A DNA stretch of 64,000 nt from JBBQFI01 sp038237805 (GCA_038237805.1 JBBRYI010000013.1:1-64000); one strand, 5' to 3'. Counted from the first letter of the stretch, positions 23,309-32,150 are shown. Numbers and translations are program-made. The notes: generated by a model not told the origin, from the sequence alone.

Positions 23309-24883
23309 TCACACGTAATAGCGCCAATTCACTCGCGGAAAAATATTATCGCGCCCTTCGCATTCGGAGAGAAAATTTTCGCTCACGTTCCGAGTGACGA
23401 ATTGTTTGTGCAGCTGATTGAAACGGCGGATGTGGTCAGTGGTCCGTTGCGTTGCATATTCGCGCGCGGTTCCCGTTTTCATGAGAAACGCCCAATCGCT
23501 CGACTGCGCCAGAAGAAGTTCGCGCGCAAGTTGTTTCAAAATGCGATCGGAAGCTGTGTCTGAATCATGTTCGTGCGTGCGCGCGACTTCGACCATCCGC
23601 CGTGCCGCTGCATGCAGGTGCGGATAAATCCAGGAGTTCGTCTTATCCAGCCACACTTCGAAATAGCCTTTGTCGCCCCAGCTCGAAGCGGCAGGCGCGA
23701 TGACTTGTTGCGCCGGATGGCGCGCCAGGTATTCGCTCGGCGTCGTCATGGCAAAATCATTTTGATCGGAGGCCGCGTTGCGAATGAAGAGGTCGAGAAA
23801 GCGCGGTCCCTCAAACCACCAATGGCCAAACAACTCCGCATCAAATGGTGTGACAACGATGGGATCAGAATTGAATTCGCGGACTTTGCCAATCTGCGCG
23901 CGACGCTGATGTAGAAAATCGCTCGCGTGAGCTTCCGCGCTCTGTTCCGCCGCTCCTCTGTCGTACAATTTTTTTTCTGCGCCGCGACCGGTAACACAAT
24001 GGTATTTCAAGCCGCTGAATCGGGGTATGTGATTGTGCGATTTTGGCCAAAGATATTCCGCCGGCAGATCGTAACCGATATCGCGGTAGAAATCGCGATA
24101 CGCCGCGTCGCCGGGATATCCTTCTTCCGCGCTCCAAACTTGCCGGCTTGATTCTCCATCGCGACCAAGAACCGCTGGCCCGGCCGCCGTAAAATAGGGC
24201 GCGAAAATCGCGCAACGCGGCGGCGGATCGCCGAACATGACGCCGTGAGTATCGAGAATAAACCAGCGCAGATTTGCTTCCTGCAAAACATTTTCGAGGC
24301 CCGGCGCGTAGGCGCATTCCGGAAGCCAGAATCCTGCGGGTTCCACGCCGAACGCGTCGCGGTAAACATCGCAACCGATAAGAATTTGAGCACGCACAGC
24401 TTCTGGGGATTGTTGCAGAAGCGGAAGGAGTCCGTGCGTTGCTGCGGAAGCGATGAGCTCGAGCGAACCGCTATCTTGCAATTTCGCGAAAGCACAAACC
24501 AAGTCGCTCTTCCATTCGTCGATAAAAAGCTGACGGCACTCGATGAAACGCCTGCAGTAAAACTCCGACAGGATGCGCAGCTGCTCGTTGTTCCGATTCC
24601 GCTCGATCTCGCGGTGCGATAGCTCAATGCGATCTTCGAGGTAACGGACGTAGCGACTTTGCAGGAGCGGATCGCGCAACATCGCGCAGAGCGTCGGCGT
24701 AATGGACATCGTGAGCTTGAACGGAACTTCATCGCTCACGAGCCGCTGCATCATGAAGAGCAACGGAATGTAACTCTCGGTTATTGCTTCGAAGAGCCAA
24801 TCCTCTTCGAGAAACTCTTCGTGCTCCGGATGCCTAACGAATGGCAGATGCGCGTGAAGAATGAGCGCGAGATATCCGGCCAA
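23309..24883 (-). CDS. Glycoside hydrolase family 57 protein, probable 1,4-alpha-glucan branching enzyme
   Basis: This 524-residue protein starts with TTG 24883. It begins with the GH57 block LALILHAHLPFVRHPEHEEF. The putative catalytic Glu lies in GFWLPECAYAPGLENVL and the Asp in VVTPFDAELFGHWWFEGPRF. The C-terminal third is the helical DUF1957-like part of GH57 branching enzymes (SSWGDKGYFEVWLDKTNSW). These enzymes make alpha-1,6 branches in glycogen in the cytosol. No other glycogen genes are in view. The conserved FVRH codons contain a GCCTAACGA word (24832-24840). A low-complexity repeat lies directly before the start. Confidence 0.88.
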   Translation of the reverse strand: MAGYLALILHAHLPFVRHPEHEEFLEEDWLFEAITESYIPLLFMMQRLVSDEVPFKLTMSITPTLCAMLRDPLLQSRYVRYLEDRIELSHREIERNRNNEQLRILSEFYCRRFIECRQLFIDEWKSDLVCAFAKLQDSGSLELIASAATHGLLPLLQQSPEAVRAQILIGCDVYRDAFGVEPAGFWLPECAYAPGLENVLQEANLRWFILDTHGVMFGDPPPRCAIFAPYFTAAGPAVLGRDGESSRQVWSAEEGYPGDAAYRDFYRDIGYDLPAEYLWPKSHNHIPRFSGLKYHCVTGRGAEKKLYDRGAAEQSAEAHASDFLHQRRAQIGKVREFNSDPIVVTPFDAELFGHWWFEGPRFLDLFIRNAASDQNDFAMTTPSEYLARHPAQQVIAPAASSWGDKGYFEVWLDKTNSWIYPHLHAAARRMVEVARTHEHDSDTASDRILKQLARELLLAQSSDWAFLMKTGTAREYATQRTTDHIRRFNQLHKQFVTRNVSENFLSECEGRDNIFPRVNWRYYV

Positions 24884-24920
24884 ATCGCTAAATCACTAAC
24901 TCGTTAAATCGCTAAATCTT
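24884..24920. repeat. Low-complexity repeat between aminotransferase and GH57 genes
   Basis: On the minus strand GATTTAGCGATTT occurs twice around AACGAGTTAGT. It fills the whole gap from the aminotransferase stop to the GH57 start. A similar GCGATTTAGCGATTG word occurs at about 62848. Confidence 0.55.
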
Positions 24921-26108
24921 TTACAGCGTCCGGCAAAAATCTTGAAAGCGATCGAGACCTTTTTTGATCACGTCGATGCTCGTGGCATAACTCAGGCGAA
25001 TCGTGCGATCGTCGCCGAACGCAGCGCCGGGAACAACAGCGACATTTGCTTTGCTCAAGAGCCGGTCGGCAAAATTTTGCGAAGTCAATCCGAGCTGGCT
25101 GATGTTTACTAAAATGTAAAACGCGCCCTGCGGTTTGACGGCGGTGATGTTCGGAATTTTCGTGATGCGGTCGAACATGTAATTGCGGCGCATATCGAAT
25201 TCATCGTGCATGTCCTGGAGCGGTTGTTGGTCACCTTTCAATGCTGCGAGCGCGCCGCGTTGCGCGAAGGAGCACGGATTTGAAGTGCTATGGCTCTGGA
25301 TGGAATCGACCGCTTTCGCGACCGCTTCCGGCGCGGCCAGATAACCAAGCCGCCATCCCGTCATTGCATACGCTTTACTGAAACCGTTGACCGTCAGCGT
25401 GAGGTCATAGGCTTCCTTGGAAATGGACGCGGTACTGACATGCTCCGCACCTTCGTAGACGAGCTTTTCGTAAATTTCGTCTGATAAAATGTAGATGTCT
25501 TCTTCCGTCGCGACCTCGACGATCGCCTGCAATTCTTCCCGCGTGTAAACCGACCCCGACGGATTGCCCGGACTGTTTAGAATCAACATTTTTGTGCGCG
25601 GCGTCATCGCGTTTTCAAAATCTTCCGCGCGCAATTTCCAGGAATTACGTTCGGTTGTCGGCACAATTACCGGCTCCGCTCCGGCCAGCTTCACCATGTC
25701 GGGATAGCTGACCCAATACGGCGAAGGAATAATGACTTCATCGCCCGGCTGACACGTGGCAAGAATCGCGTTGTAGCAGGAATGCTTCGCGCCGTTGCTT
25801 ACGACGATCTGACTTGCGCGATAATTTAGCTGATTGTCCGCCTGCAACTTTTCCGCGATCGCCTGACGCAACTCCGGGATGCCGGAACTTGGCGTGTATT
25901 TCGTGAAACCAGCTTCGAGTGCGGCGACGGTCGCGGCTTTGATATGCTCGGGCGTATCGAAGTCCGGTTCACCCGCGCCGAAACCGCAAACGTCGATCCC
26001 TTCCGCCTTCATCGCTTTGGCTTTGCTGTCGATCGAAAGAGTGAGAGACGGAGTTAATTGAGCGGCGCGCGCGGAAATTTCCATGGCTGAGAGGTTGAGT
26101 GTTTCCAA
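24921..26108 (-). CDS. aspC: Class I pyridoxal phosphate aminotransferase (aspartate aminotransferase type)
   Basis: This 395-residue enzyme belongs to the I-gamma group of fold-type I aminotransferases. It has FGAGEPDFDTPEHI, YTPSSGIPELRQAI, the substrate-side NSPGNPSGSVYT, ILSDEIYEKLVYEG and the PLP lysine in LTVNGFSKAYAMTGWRLGYL. Near the end VPGAAFGDDRTIRLSYA carries the arginine that binds the alpha-carboxylate. It most likely interconverts aspartate and oxaloacetate in the cytosol. Broader specificity (for example prephenate) is possible. Its start is followed within nine codons by a second ATG, which may be the true one. The tandem NDK gene lies 14 bases upstream. Confidence 0.9.
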   Translation of the reverse strand: METLNLSAMEISARAAQLTPSLTLSIDSKAKAMKAEGIDVCGFGAGEPDFDTPEHIKAATVAALEAGFTKYTPSSGIPELRQAIAEKLQADNQLNYRASQIVVSNGAKHSCYNAILATCQPGDEVIIPSPYWVSYPDMVKLAGAEPVIVPTTERNSWKLRAEDFENAMTPRTKMLILNSPGNPSGSVYTREELQAIVEVATEEDIYILSDEIYEKLVYEGAEHVSTASISKEAYDLTLTVNGFSKAYAMTGWRLGYLAAPEAVAKAVDSIQSHSTSNPCSFAQRGALAALKGDQQPLQDMHDEFDMRRNYMFDRITKIPNITAVKPQGAFYILVNISQLGLTSQNFADRLLSKANVAVVPGAAFGDDRTIRLSYATSIDVIKKGLDRFQDFCRTL

Positions 26109-26122
26109 AATGGGAGCGCAAA

Positions 26123-27199
26123 CTATGGGCGCTTGTAAAAGTTTTCAATCAAAGGTTTGAGATTGTTTTCCTCCACCTGCACGATTGCCATCTCGCGTTT
26201 TGCGTTTTCAGCGGAATCGGATGCGTGTGCGGCGTTGATCATGATTGTCTGGCCAAATTCTTTGCGGATCGAACCAGGCGGCGCCTTTTTCGGATCGGTC
26301 GGTCCGAGCACTTCGCGAATTTTGCTGACGGCATCGATACCTTGATAAACGAGCGCGATACATTTTTCGGTGCCGGCTGCATCACGTTTCTCCGGCGGAC
26401 ATTCGGTGGGTGTCATTCCCGCCATAAACTCAACGATGTTCTCCCAATTTTCGCGGCCGGAAGCAGGTCCTAATTTTTCTTCCAGCACCGGCAACACCGG
26501 TCCGTAAAATTCTTCCGCCTGAGCGACGCTCATGCGGTGAACTTTGAAGCCGATGATGTAAAGGCCGGAGCGTGAGAAAACTTCAATCACGCCGCCCGGT
26601 CGCGCATTTGGAAATTTGAAATTGTCCGGCTTGATGAGCACGAGGGTCTTCTCGACTGTCGCCCCTTTCGGAAACTCGATGACGTGATCAAGAATTCCGC
26701 CGTCGGAATCGGAAAATTCCGCCCACAGTTTTAAATCGTGTTCGATCCGTTCGGCATCGAGCGCGGCCAATACACCAGGTTCGAAGTAGGTGACCTTTCC
26801 CGAGCCGTCGGTGATGTAATCGCCAAACGTGTCGCGGATCGTTTCGCCGCTGGTTCGTTCATGCACGATGTGCCCGACGGTCGTGCGAATCTTTTGTATT
26901 GCATCAGGGCCGCTAAAAATCAGGAAAAGCACACGGGCGCGCTGACCGTTGACTTCACCCGTGAAGTTTTTCCGCACATACTCACGAATCAACTCCTGGG
27001 TCGCGCGATGTCGTGCATCGCTCGCATCAACAATATTCTCAGTATAGCGCCTCACTAATTCCGCGCTTGGCGCGAACATGCGTGCTCCGACCAAATCGAG
27101 ACCAGTACGCGAGATTAAACGCGAGATGATTCCACCGGTGCGCGATTTGCGCATCGAGTAGGGTGTAACGATAACGTAGGAAAGTTCTTCTGCCTGCAT
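26123..27199 (-). CDS. Tandem nucleoside diphosphate kinase-domain protein
   Basis: This 358-residue protein is two NDK-like domains in a row, whereas normal NDK has about 140 residues. The first (about 1-150) starts LSYVIVTPYSMRKSRTGGII and continues through FSGPDAIQKIRTTVGH, but has no catalytic-His motif where one is expected. The second (about 185-350) has TLVLIKPDNF, ALVYQGIDAVSKIREVLGPT and INAAHASDSAENAKRE, which keeps the active His in an NxxHxSDS context. The second domain probably transfers phosphate from ATP to NDPs. The first may be structural or regulatory. It may be the only NDK of the organism. It sits upstream of the aminotransferase gene. Confidence 0.8.
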   Translation of the reverse strand: MQAEELSYVIVTPYSMRKSRTGGIISRLISRTGLDLVGARMFAPSAELVRRYTENIVDASDARHRATQELIREYVRKNFTGEVNGQRARVLFLIFSGPDAIQKIRTTVGHIVHERTSGETIRDTFGDYITDGSGKVTYFEPGVLAALDAERIEHDLKLWAEFSDSDGGILDHVIEFPKGATVEKTLVLIKPDNFKFPNARPGGVIEVFSRSGLYIIGFKVHRMSVAQAEEFYGPVLPVLEEKLGPASGRENWENIVEFMAGMTPTECPPEKRDAAGTEKCIALVYQGIDAVSKIREVLGPTDPKKAPPGSIRKEFGQTIMINAAHASDSAENAKREMAIVQVEENNLKPLIENFYKRP

Positions 27200-27294
27200 G
27201 AGCTCTCGAGGCGGCTCAACAGATTAAACCGCGTCGGTGCAGGAAAATCGAAGCCGCCTAGGGGTGCGGGAAAATAGCTGGCGCTGTTCGTCCT

Positions 27295-28113
27295 TCAACT
27301 TGCTTTTTGGCTGCGCGCCAGGATCGCAACCCATTTGCCACGTCGTCGAATTTCTTCGATCGCAATCCTTTGTTTCCGAAGGGCGCGAAGCACGTCGCGC
27401 TCTTGAGATCGGAGGACTCCTGAAAGAATCAAAATTCCCTTCGATTTTAATAGCTCTCTCCATTTCGCGATTAGCGCGATCAACAATTCGCTGAAAAGAT
27501 TTGCCGTGATCACATCGACTTTGCGTCGCATCTTCAGCTTCTTCGCATCTGCGATTTCAAATCGAATCCCGTGAATTCCATTGATGCGCGCATTGCTTTT
27601 TGCGACTGCGATCGCTTTCGGATCGTTGTCGACTGCGACCACGCTTTGTGCTCCAAAACATTTAGCGGCGAGCGCGAAAATGCCGGTCCCGGTTCCCGCA
27701 TCGAGAATGCTCCAATCTATCCACCGTCGCGAAACGCGTTCGAGTAATCGCAAGCACATCGCCGTCGTCGCATGTTCACCGGTTCCAAACGCGCCTGCGG
27801 CAGGAATGATGAGCTGACCAGGTTTGCTCTTTCCGGCACTCCGAATAGTGAGATGAGTTCCAATTCGCAGCGGCTTTATCTTTGCCGTAACGGCGAACCG
27901 ATCGCGCCAATTCTGCGGCAATCGTTCGATCTCACCGCCGAATTGAGCAAGAAGCGATTCGACCAATTGCCGCGATGAAGACGAAACCTCAAGCCGAAGT
28001 TTTTTGCGGTTCGGCGATTGAATTATGACAAGGCCATTGTTGGTCTTCGCCTGCAAAGGCGTTTCGTGACGGATCAACCATTGAGACGAAGCAAATTTGC
28101 GCCAGCGATACAT
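27295..28113 (-). CDS. prmA: Ribosomal protein L11 methyltransferase PrmA
   Basis: This 272-residue class I SAM methyltransferase has the PrmA signature AAGAFGTGEHATTAMCLRLL, followed by the SAM-binding LDAGTGTGIFALAAKCFGA, AVDNDPKAIAVAKSNA and ITANLFSELL. It methylates ribosomal protein L11. The N-terminal substrate-recognition domain is shorter and more basic than in E. coli PrmA. The start at ATG 28113 is supported by the FASSQWLIRHE sequence soon after. It lies between the tandem NDK and the two-receiver regulator on the same strand. Confidence 0.88.
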   Translation of the reverse strand: MYRWRKFASSQWLIRHETPLQAKTNNGLVIIQSPNRKKLRLEVSSSSRQLVESLLAQFGGEIERLPQNWRDRFAVTAKIKPLRIGTHLTIRSAGKSKPGQLIIPAAGAFGTGEHATTAMCLRLLERVSRRWIDWSILDAGTGTGIFALAAKCFGAQSVVAVDNDPKAIAVAKSNARINGIHGIRFEIADAKKLKMRRKVDVITANLFSELLIALIAKWRELLKSKGILILSGVLRSQERDVLRALRKQRIAIEEIRRRGKWVAILARSQKAS

Positions 28114-28176
28114 TACGTGTCCGGCAATTCTTCAAAAAGTACGGCCGCGCAACTCCCGCGGGAACTTGTTTTGAAA

Positions 28177-29475
28177 TTATCCGTCGTGGACGCTCAGCGC
28201 GGGATGATTCGCGAATGCCGTCGATTCGTGGCTGTTTTCTTCGGTCGGGACGCTGTCTTGTGCAGCTGCCGTTGCAAGAGGCTGAAAATTTTTCTTAAAC
28301 AACCAGGTCAATGCTTTAACCGCCAATTCAACTAAAAGGAATGGTTTCGCGATGAAATCGTTTCCTCCGCTTAGTGTCGATTGCGCCCGACTCCCGAAAT
28401 CAGAATGGGAAGTGACAAATACCACCGGAGTCGCACGGTTCGTAGCCATCTCGCGGATGTTCACGCAGAGCTTGAGTCCAGTTAGGCCGGGCATCTCGAC
28501 ATCGAGAAAGATGAGATCGAAATGTTCTTGCTCTAACAACCGCTGCGCAGCGAGCGAATCATCCATGCATACAGCGGCAAGGTCGGCCTTTCCGAGCGCG
28601 GAACAGATCGCCTCGCGTGAGATAATTTCGTCGTCCACGACCAGAATCCTCGGCGGCCCCAATACTTCGGTCTGAGAGTTCTTGGCCTGGTCGAATAAAG
28701 ACGCCAATGTGTCTATGGCCTGAGCAATGGTCCGAATGACCGAAGGCGTGATCTTCTCGGGCTTGGCGAGCAATTCGATGAGCAATGCTTCCAAAGCATT
28801 CGTCATCTGCGCGATTTTCCGGAAACCAAGGAGGCCAGTAGCGCTCGACAGCGAACGAACCTGCCGATGCATTTCACGGAGTTCAGCCTGTCGCAACTCT
28901 TCCGGTTCCGTCCCGGCGAAAACTTGGTGACTGGTTCGCAGCTTTGCCAGTGTTTCCGGCGCGTTATTCAGAACAGTCGCAACCAGTTTTTCTTCAGACT
29001 CTGTCTCAGATTGGGCGGTAAGCGTTCCCGCGACATTACTGACGATGGCATCAGAAGTCGGACCCTCAACATTAGAAGGATCAGCAGCGAGCAGCTCGCG
29101 CACAAGATCCAACATCTGGTTCGGCGTGCCCTCCGATTTTGCCACACATTTAGTCGCGCCGGCTTCCAAAGCCGCCCCCTCGAGCTTGCCCAGATAAGCG
29201 TTCGAGAAAACGATGACCGGAAGCGCCTGCATCTCGAACTCCGAGCGGATGTTTTTGAGAACTTCAATTGCGTTCTTTCCGGGCAGGCACAAATCCAGAA
29301 TGACCACATCAACGCGGTCTTTTCTGAGCCTTTGCATGGCGTTGTCACCGTTGTCCGCCACTTCCAGGTTGAATCCCTGGCGCTGGAATTTTTCGCGGTA
29401 TACGTGAATGACGACCTGATCGTCATCCACGATCAAAATCGTCTTCTTTTGAACTGGAGTATAAATTCTCTTCAT
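28177..29475 (-). CDS. Two-receiver response regulator with degenerate Hpt-like middle
   Basis: This 432-residue protein has two receiver domains and no output domain. REC1 (about 8-125) has ILIVDDDQVVIHVY and the phosphoacceptor in VVILDLCLPGKNAI. REC2 (about 285-400) has ILVVDDEIISREAI, LIFLDVEMPGLTGL and FIAKPFLLVELAV. Between them lies a helical segment (VRSLSSATGLLGFRKIAQMT) resembling a histidine phosphotransfer domain in which the HxxKG motif is replaced, with Arg at the His position. It may pass or integrate signals in a relay, or work in gliding/chemosensory-like control. No kinase is adjacent. A 420-base gap lies upstream. Confidence 0.82.
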   Translation of the reverse strand: MKRIYTPVQKKTILIVDDDQVVIHVYREKFQRQGFNLEVADNGDNAMQRLRKDRVDVVILDLCLPGKNAIEVLKNIRSEFEMQALPVIVFSNAYLGKLEGAALEAGATKCVAKSEGTPNQMLDLVRELLAADPSNVEGPTSDAIVSNVAGTLTAQSETESEEKLVATVLNNAPETLAKLRTSHQVFAGTEPEELRQAELREMHRQVRSLSSATGLLGFRKIAQMTNALEALLIELLAKPEKITPSVIRTIAQAIDTLASLFDQAKNSQTEVLGPPRILVVDDEIISREAICSALGKADLAAVCMDDSLAAQRLLEQEHFDLIFLDVEMPGLTGLKLCVNIREMATNRATPVVFVTSHSDFGSRAQSTLSGGNDFIAKPFLLVELAVKALTWLFKKNFQPLATAAAQDSVPTEENSHESTAFANHPALSVHDG

Positions 29476-29897
29476 TGGATTTGGGATCGGTGGCAGCGTC
29501 TACGAATTCAGTGAAACGGTCTCCAGGCGCGGAAATTTTTGACGAATATCCTCGAATGAGGCGTGAGCTCCGGACAGATCGCTTCGCGGCCGAGTCTGAA
29601 AGATTTCTTGTTTGCTAGCATTGCCTCGAGCTATGGACGGCGTCCCCAAGAAGGTCCGGATGAACGCACGACGTATAAAAGTCGTAGCTTGCCGCGTGCT
29701 CGCCTGCTGAAAATCTGAAGAGCCGATATTTTCGTGCGACCAGATCACTCCGTCGGGAGGGAAAAGTTAAGCCTTGCCAGGATATGCTGCTTGCGTTGAG
29801 GCTTTGCCGACACATTACGGCCGGGAGACGGGATCAAATGTTCCGCAAATTCGAGCGCAAACGCGCTCCGTCGACCGCGAAAGAATCAGTTAATTGG
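29476..29897. other. 422-base intergenic stretch
   Basis: It lies between the two-receiver gene and tRNA-Gly. Short frames lack any domain or signal features. I see no RNA or repeat. Confidence 0.5.
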
Positions 29898-29969
<72 letters not shown>

Positions 29970-30102
29970 AGCTGGAAGCGAGCTAGAAATAATGGCGACG
30001 GCTCTTCGAGACGCAAGGTTTAATTGCCAAATGAGTCGCCAAATCCCTAAATTCCTGAATCCAAAACGACCTCTGACTCCGTCTCACTCCCAAAGGATAA
30101 TT

Positions 30103-30783
30103 ATGAAAACAAGATTACTCGTTTGCCTGTACGCGCTGATCGCAACGATCCCCGCATGGAGCCAATCGCCTACCGTTTCGCCGGAGCCGAGTGCGCCGTC
30201 CGCTATTGTCACGCCATCCCTGGCACCGTCGACTTCTGTAACGCCCGCGTTCTCACCGTCCGCGACGCCGGATTCAGATTCAGATGAAGATTTCGACAGC
30301 AAGATCGAAAAGAAACTTCGTAAGCACTTCAACGTCACCTTCGATGGCGATCATAATAAGGGTAAAGTCGGAGACGACGTCCCGTGGATAGCAATTCCGA
30401 TAGTGCTCATCGTCTTTCTCGCCATTTTCGGGACGCCGATCATGATCGTCGCTTTGATCATGTATTTCAGTTTTTCGAAGTCGCGCGCCATGCATCGCAC
30501 CGTGCGCATGATGGTCGAAAAGGGCCAGCCGGTGCCCGAGGCGCTTCTAAATCCGCCGCCGGTAATCCGGCAACGTTCCGATTTGCGGCGCGGTGTCGTG
30601 CTGCTCATGGTCGGCACCGGTTTGATGGTTTTCTTCGGCGCGGTCAATGATTGGGAAGGCGGGGCTTGGAGCCTCGGCATCATTCCTTTTCTCATCGGCG
30701 CCGGTTACCTTCTCGTTTGGAGATTGGATATTCACAGAGGGGAACCTTTACCGCCGACCTCGGAGACTTCCACTAAGGTGTAG
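30103..30783 (+). CDS. Exported/membrane protein with Ser/Thr/Pro-rich segment (DUF6249-like)
   Basis: This 226-residue protein starts at ATG 30103, with AGGA seven bases upstream. Residues 1-21 are a signal (LLVCLYALIATIPAWSQ). A Pro/Ser/Thr segment and an acidic patch (DSDSDEDFDSKIEKKL) follow, then three membrane helices (PWIAIPIVLIVFLAIFGTPI, VVLLMVGTGLMVFFGAV and LGIIPFLIGAGYLLVW). The helical part resembles the DUF6249 family, found beside ECF sigma genes. It precedes the sigma gene by nine bases and probably shares its transcript. It may take part in sensing for the sigma factor. Confidence 0.75.
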   Translation: MKTRLLVCLYALIATIPAWSQSPTVSPEPSAPSAIVTPSLAPSTSVTPAFSPSATPDSDSDEDFDSKIEKKLRKHFNVTFDGDHNKGKVGDDVPWIAIPIVLIVFLAIFGTPIMIVALIMYFSFSKSRAMHRTVRMMVEKGQPVPEALLNPPPVIRQRSDLRRGVVLLMVGTGLMVFFGAVNDWEGGAWSLGIIPFLIGAGYLLVWRLDIHRGEPLPPTSETSTKV

Positions 30784-30792
30784 TCTCGCGGC

Positions 30793-31329
30793 GTGCCACT
30801 TAATGATGCCGACCTTGTCGCACGCGTTTTAGTCGATGATGATCACCATGCTTTTGCCGAACTGGTTCGCAATCATCAATCGGCCGTGCGCGGGCTCTTG
30901 CGGAATCTTACGCGCGGCGACGCCGCCACAGCGGATGATCTCGCGCAGGACACGTTTTTTCGCGCTTACAAAAACATCCGCAGTTTTCGTGGCGAAGCGA
31001 AGTTTTCCACCTGGCTTTATCGCATTGCCTATAACTGCTTTCGCGAAGACGCGCGTAAGCGGAAGGAACTCGTGGGCATCGACGAGACTCGACTCGAAGC
31101 CGAACCGGATCCGCAGACGGTCGATCCCGCACTAAGACAGGATCTCATGCAAGCACTCCAGCTTCTTCCGCTCCCTGAACGCTCGGCCGTTGTGCTTTGC
31201 TGCCAGAATGGTTTATCGCATGACGAGGCATCGCGCGTGCTCGATATTCCGCTTGGGACCGTGAAAACGAATGTGTTGCGCGGACGCGAGAAATTGAAGA
31301 AAATACTTTCGGCGTGGGGGCCAAACTAA
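30793..31329 (+). CDS. ECF RNA polymerase sigma factor
   Basis: This 178-residue protein starts with GTG 30793. Region 2 is present (AFAELVRNHQSAVRGLLRNL, TADDLAQDTFFRAYKNIRSF, FSTWLYRIAYNCFREDAR) and so is region 4 (LPLPERSAVVLCCQNGLSHD followed by EASRVLDIPLGTVKTNVLRG). It has the normal length of a group 4 sigma factor. It directs RNA polymerase to stress promoters once released by its partner. The next gene starts three bases after its stop and is a likely membrane anti-sigma. No own promoter of the usual AAC type was recognised. Confidence 0.92.
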   Translation: MPLNDADLVARVLVDDDHHAFAELVRNHQSAVRGLLRNLTRGDAATADDLAQDTFFRAYKNIRSFRGEAKFSTWLYRIAYNCFREDARKRKELVGIDETRLEAEPDPQTVDPALRQDLMQALQLLPLPERSAVVLCCQNGLSHDEASRVLDIPLGTVKTNVLRGREKLKKILSAWGPN

Positions 31330-31331
31330 AG

Positions 31332-31676
31332 ATGGACGAGAAACTACAGGAAGATTGGTTGGATGCGCGGCTGCGCGACGAAGCGCCTTACATCGACGAC
31401 GCGGGCTTCACCGCCAGGGTTGTGAAAAGTCTTCCGGTGTCGCGGCGTCCTCGGCGCTCCTTTCGCGCGATCGTTCTTATCTGTCTCACGCTAATTGGGA
31501 GTGTCGTCACTTACGTCGTTTCTGGCGGCGGAAAATTCATCGGCACTGGCATCGATCGGGTCGCCGCGTTGCCGCTGATGTGGATTTTCGTTCTCGCAAT
31601 TGCGTGCAGCCTGGTTCTTACATCGCTTGCCACTGCCGCGGCGTTCTCCAAAACGCGCGAAGAAACGCTCGGTTAG
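31332..31676 (+). CDS. Small membrane protein, putative anti-sigma factor
   Basis: This 114-residue protein starts at ATG 31332, three bases after the sigma gene stop. A 40-residue cytosolic N-terminus (LQEDWLDARLRDEAPYIDDA then GFTARVVKSLP) precedes two membrane helices (AIVLICLTLIGSVVTYVVSG and MWIFVLAIACSLVLTSLATA). No zinc-binding HxxxCxxC is present, so it is not a ZAS-type anti-sigma. Gene order and topology suggest that it holds the sigma factor at the membrane. The role is inferred. Confidence 0.7.
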   Translation: MDEKLQEDWLDARLRDEAPYIDDAGFTARVVKSLPVSRRPRRSFRAIVLICLTLIGSVVTYVVSGGGKFIGTGIDRVAALPLMWIFVLAIACSLVLTSLATAAAFSKTREETLG

Positions 31677-31698
31677 TGGTTTATCAGCGCTTCCCAAG

Positions 31699-31722
31699 GC
31701 AAGTCTTAGATCTAAGACTTGC
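31699..31722. promoter_or_regulatory. Perfect 24-bp palindrome upstream of DNA-binding protein gene
   Basis: GCAAGTCTTAGA is followed directly by its exact reverse complement, ending 29 bases before the next start codon. It is AT-rich and has no T-run after it, so an operator for a dimeric regulator is more likely than a terminator. CTTCCC and GGGGAAG flank it as outer arms. Confidence 0.6.
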
Positions 31723-31751
31723 ATAACACATCGGGGAAGGGAGACTAAGGG

Positions 31752-32150
31752 ATGCTTAGAAACATCCCGAGCGCGGTTCTGCGCAAGCTGGTGGTTCTCT
31801 CCGAGCGCAAGGAAGGATTGATGGCGCGGGTGCAGAACATCGAACATGAGATGCTTCGACTGCAACGTGGCGTCGAGGCTGGCACTGGTCGCGATAATAA
31901 GCCCACTCGATTAACGATCACGAGACCTGGCGTGAGAAAAATGGGGCGCCGGCAAACCGGACGCGGCAAACTGAAGCAGAAGATTATCTCCGCGTTGCGC
32001 GCCGCCGATAAACGCGGGTTAACAATCGCCGATCTTTCGACGAGATTGCGCGTGAAAAGAGCGAACCTTTACGTTTGGTTTAACGGCACTGGAAGAAGGG
32101 TTCGTGCGATTAAAAAAATTGGTCCTGCAAAGTATCGGCTTAGCCGGTAG
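31752..32150 (+). CDS. Small basic protein with C-terminal winged-helix-like domain
   Basis: This 132-residue protein starts at ATG 31752. Residues about 10-45 look helical (LRKLVVLSERKEGLMARVQN then IEHEMLRLQ, coiled-coil potential). A very basic linker follows (GRRQTGRGKLKQK). Residues about 75-130 resemble a winged helix (ISALRAADKRGLTIADLSTR, VKRANLYVWFNGTG, KIGPAKYRL). It probably binds DNA. The perfect palindrome 29 bases upstream is a candidate autoregulatory operator. It overlaps the 3' end of convergent ribF by 11 bases. I do not recognise the family. Confidence 0.6.
   Translation: MLRNIPSAVLRKLVVLSERKEGLMARVQNIEHEMLRLQRGVEAGTGRDNKPTRLTITRPGVRKMGRRQTGRGKLKQKIISALRAADKRGLTIADLSTRLRVKRANLYVWFNGTGRRVRAIKKIGPAKYRLSR

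Noticed and set aside
29500..29748. 82-codon minus-strand frame in the gap before tRNA-Gly
   Set aside because: No ribosome site, no domain and ordinary gap composition.
31699..31722. 24-bp palindrome as an intrinsic terminator
   Set aside because: The stem is AT-rich and is followed by ATAACACA rather than a T-run.
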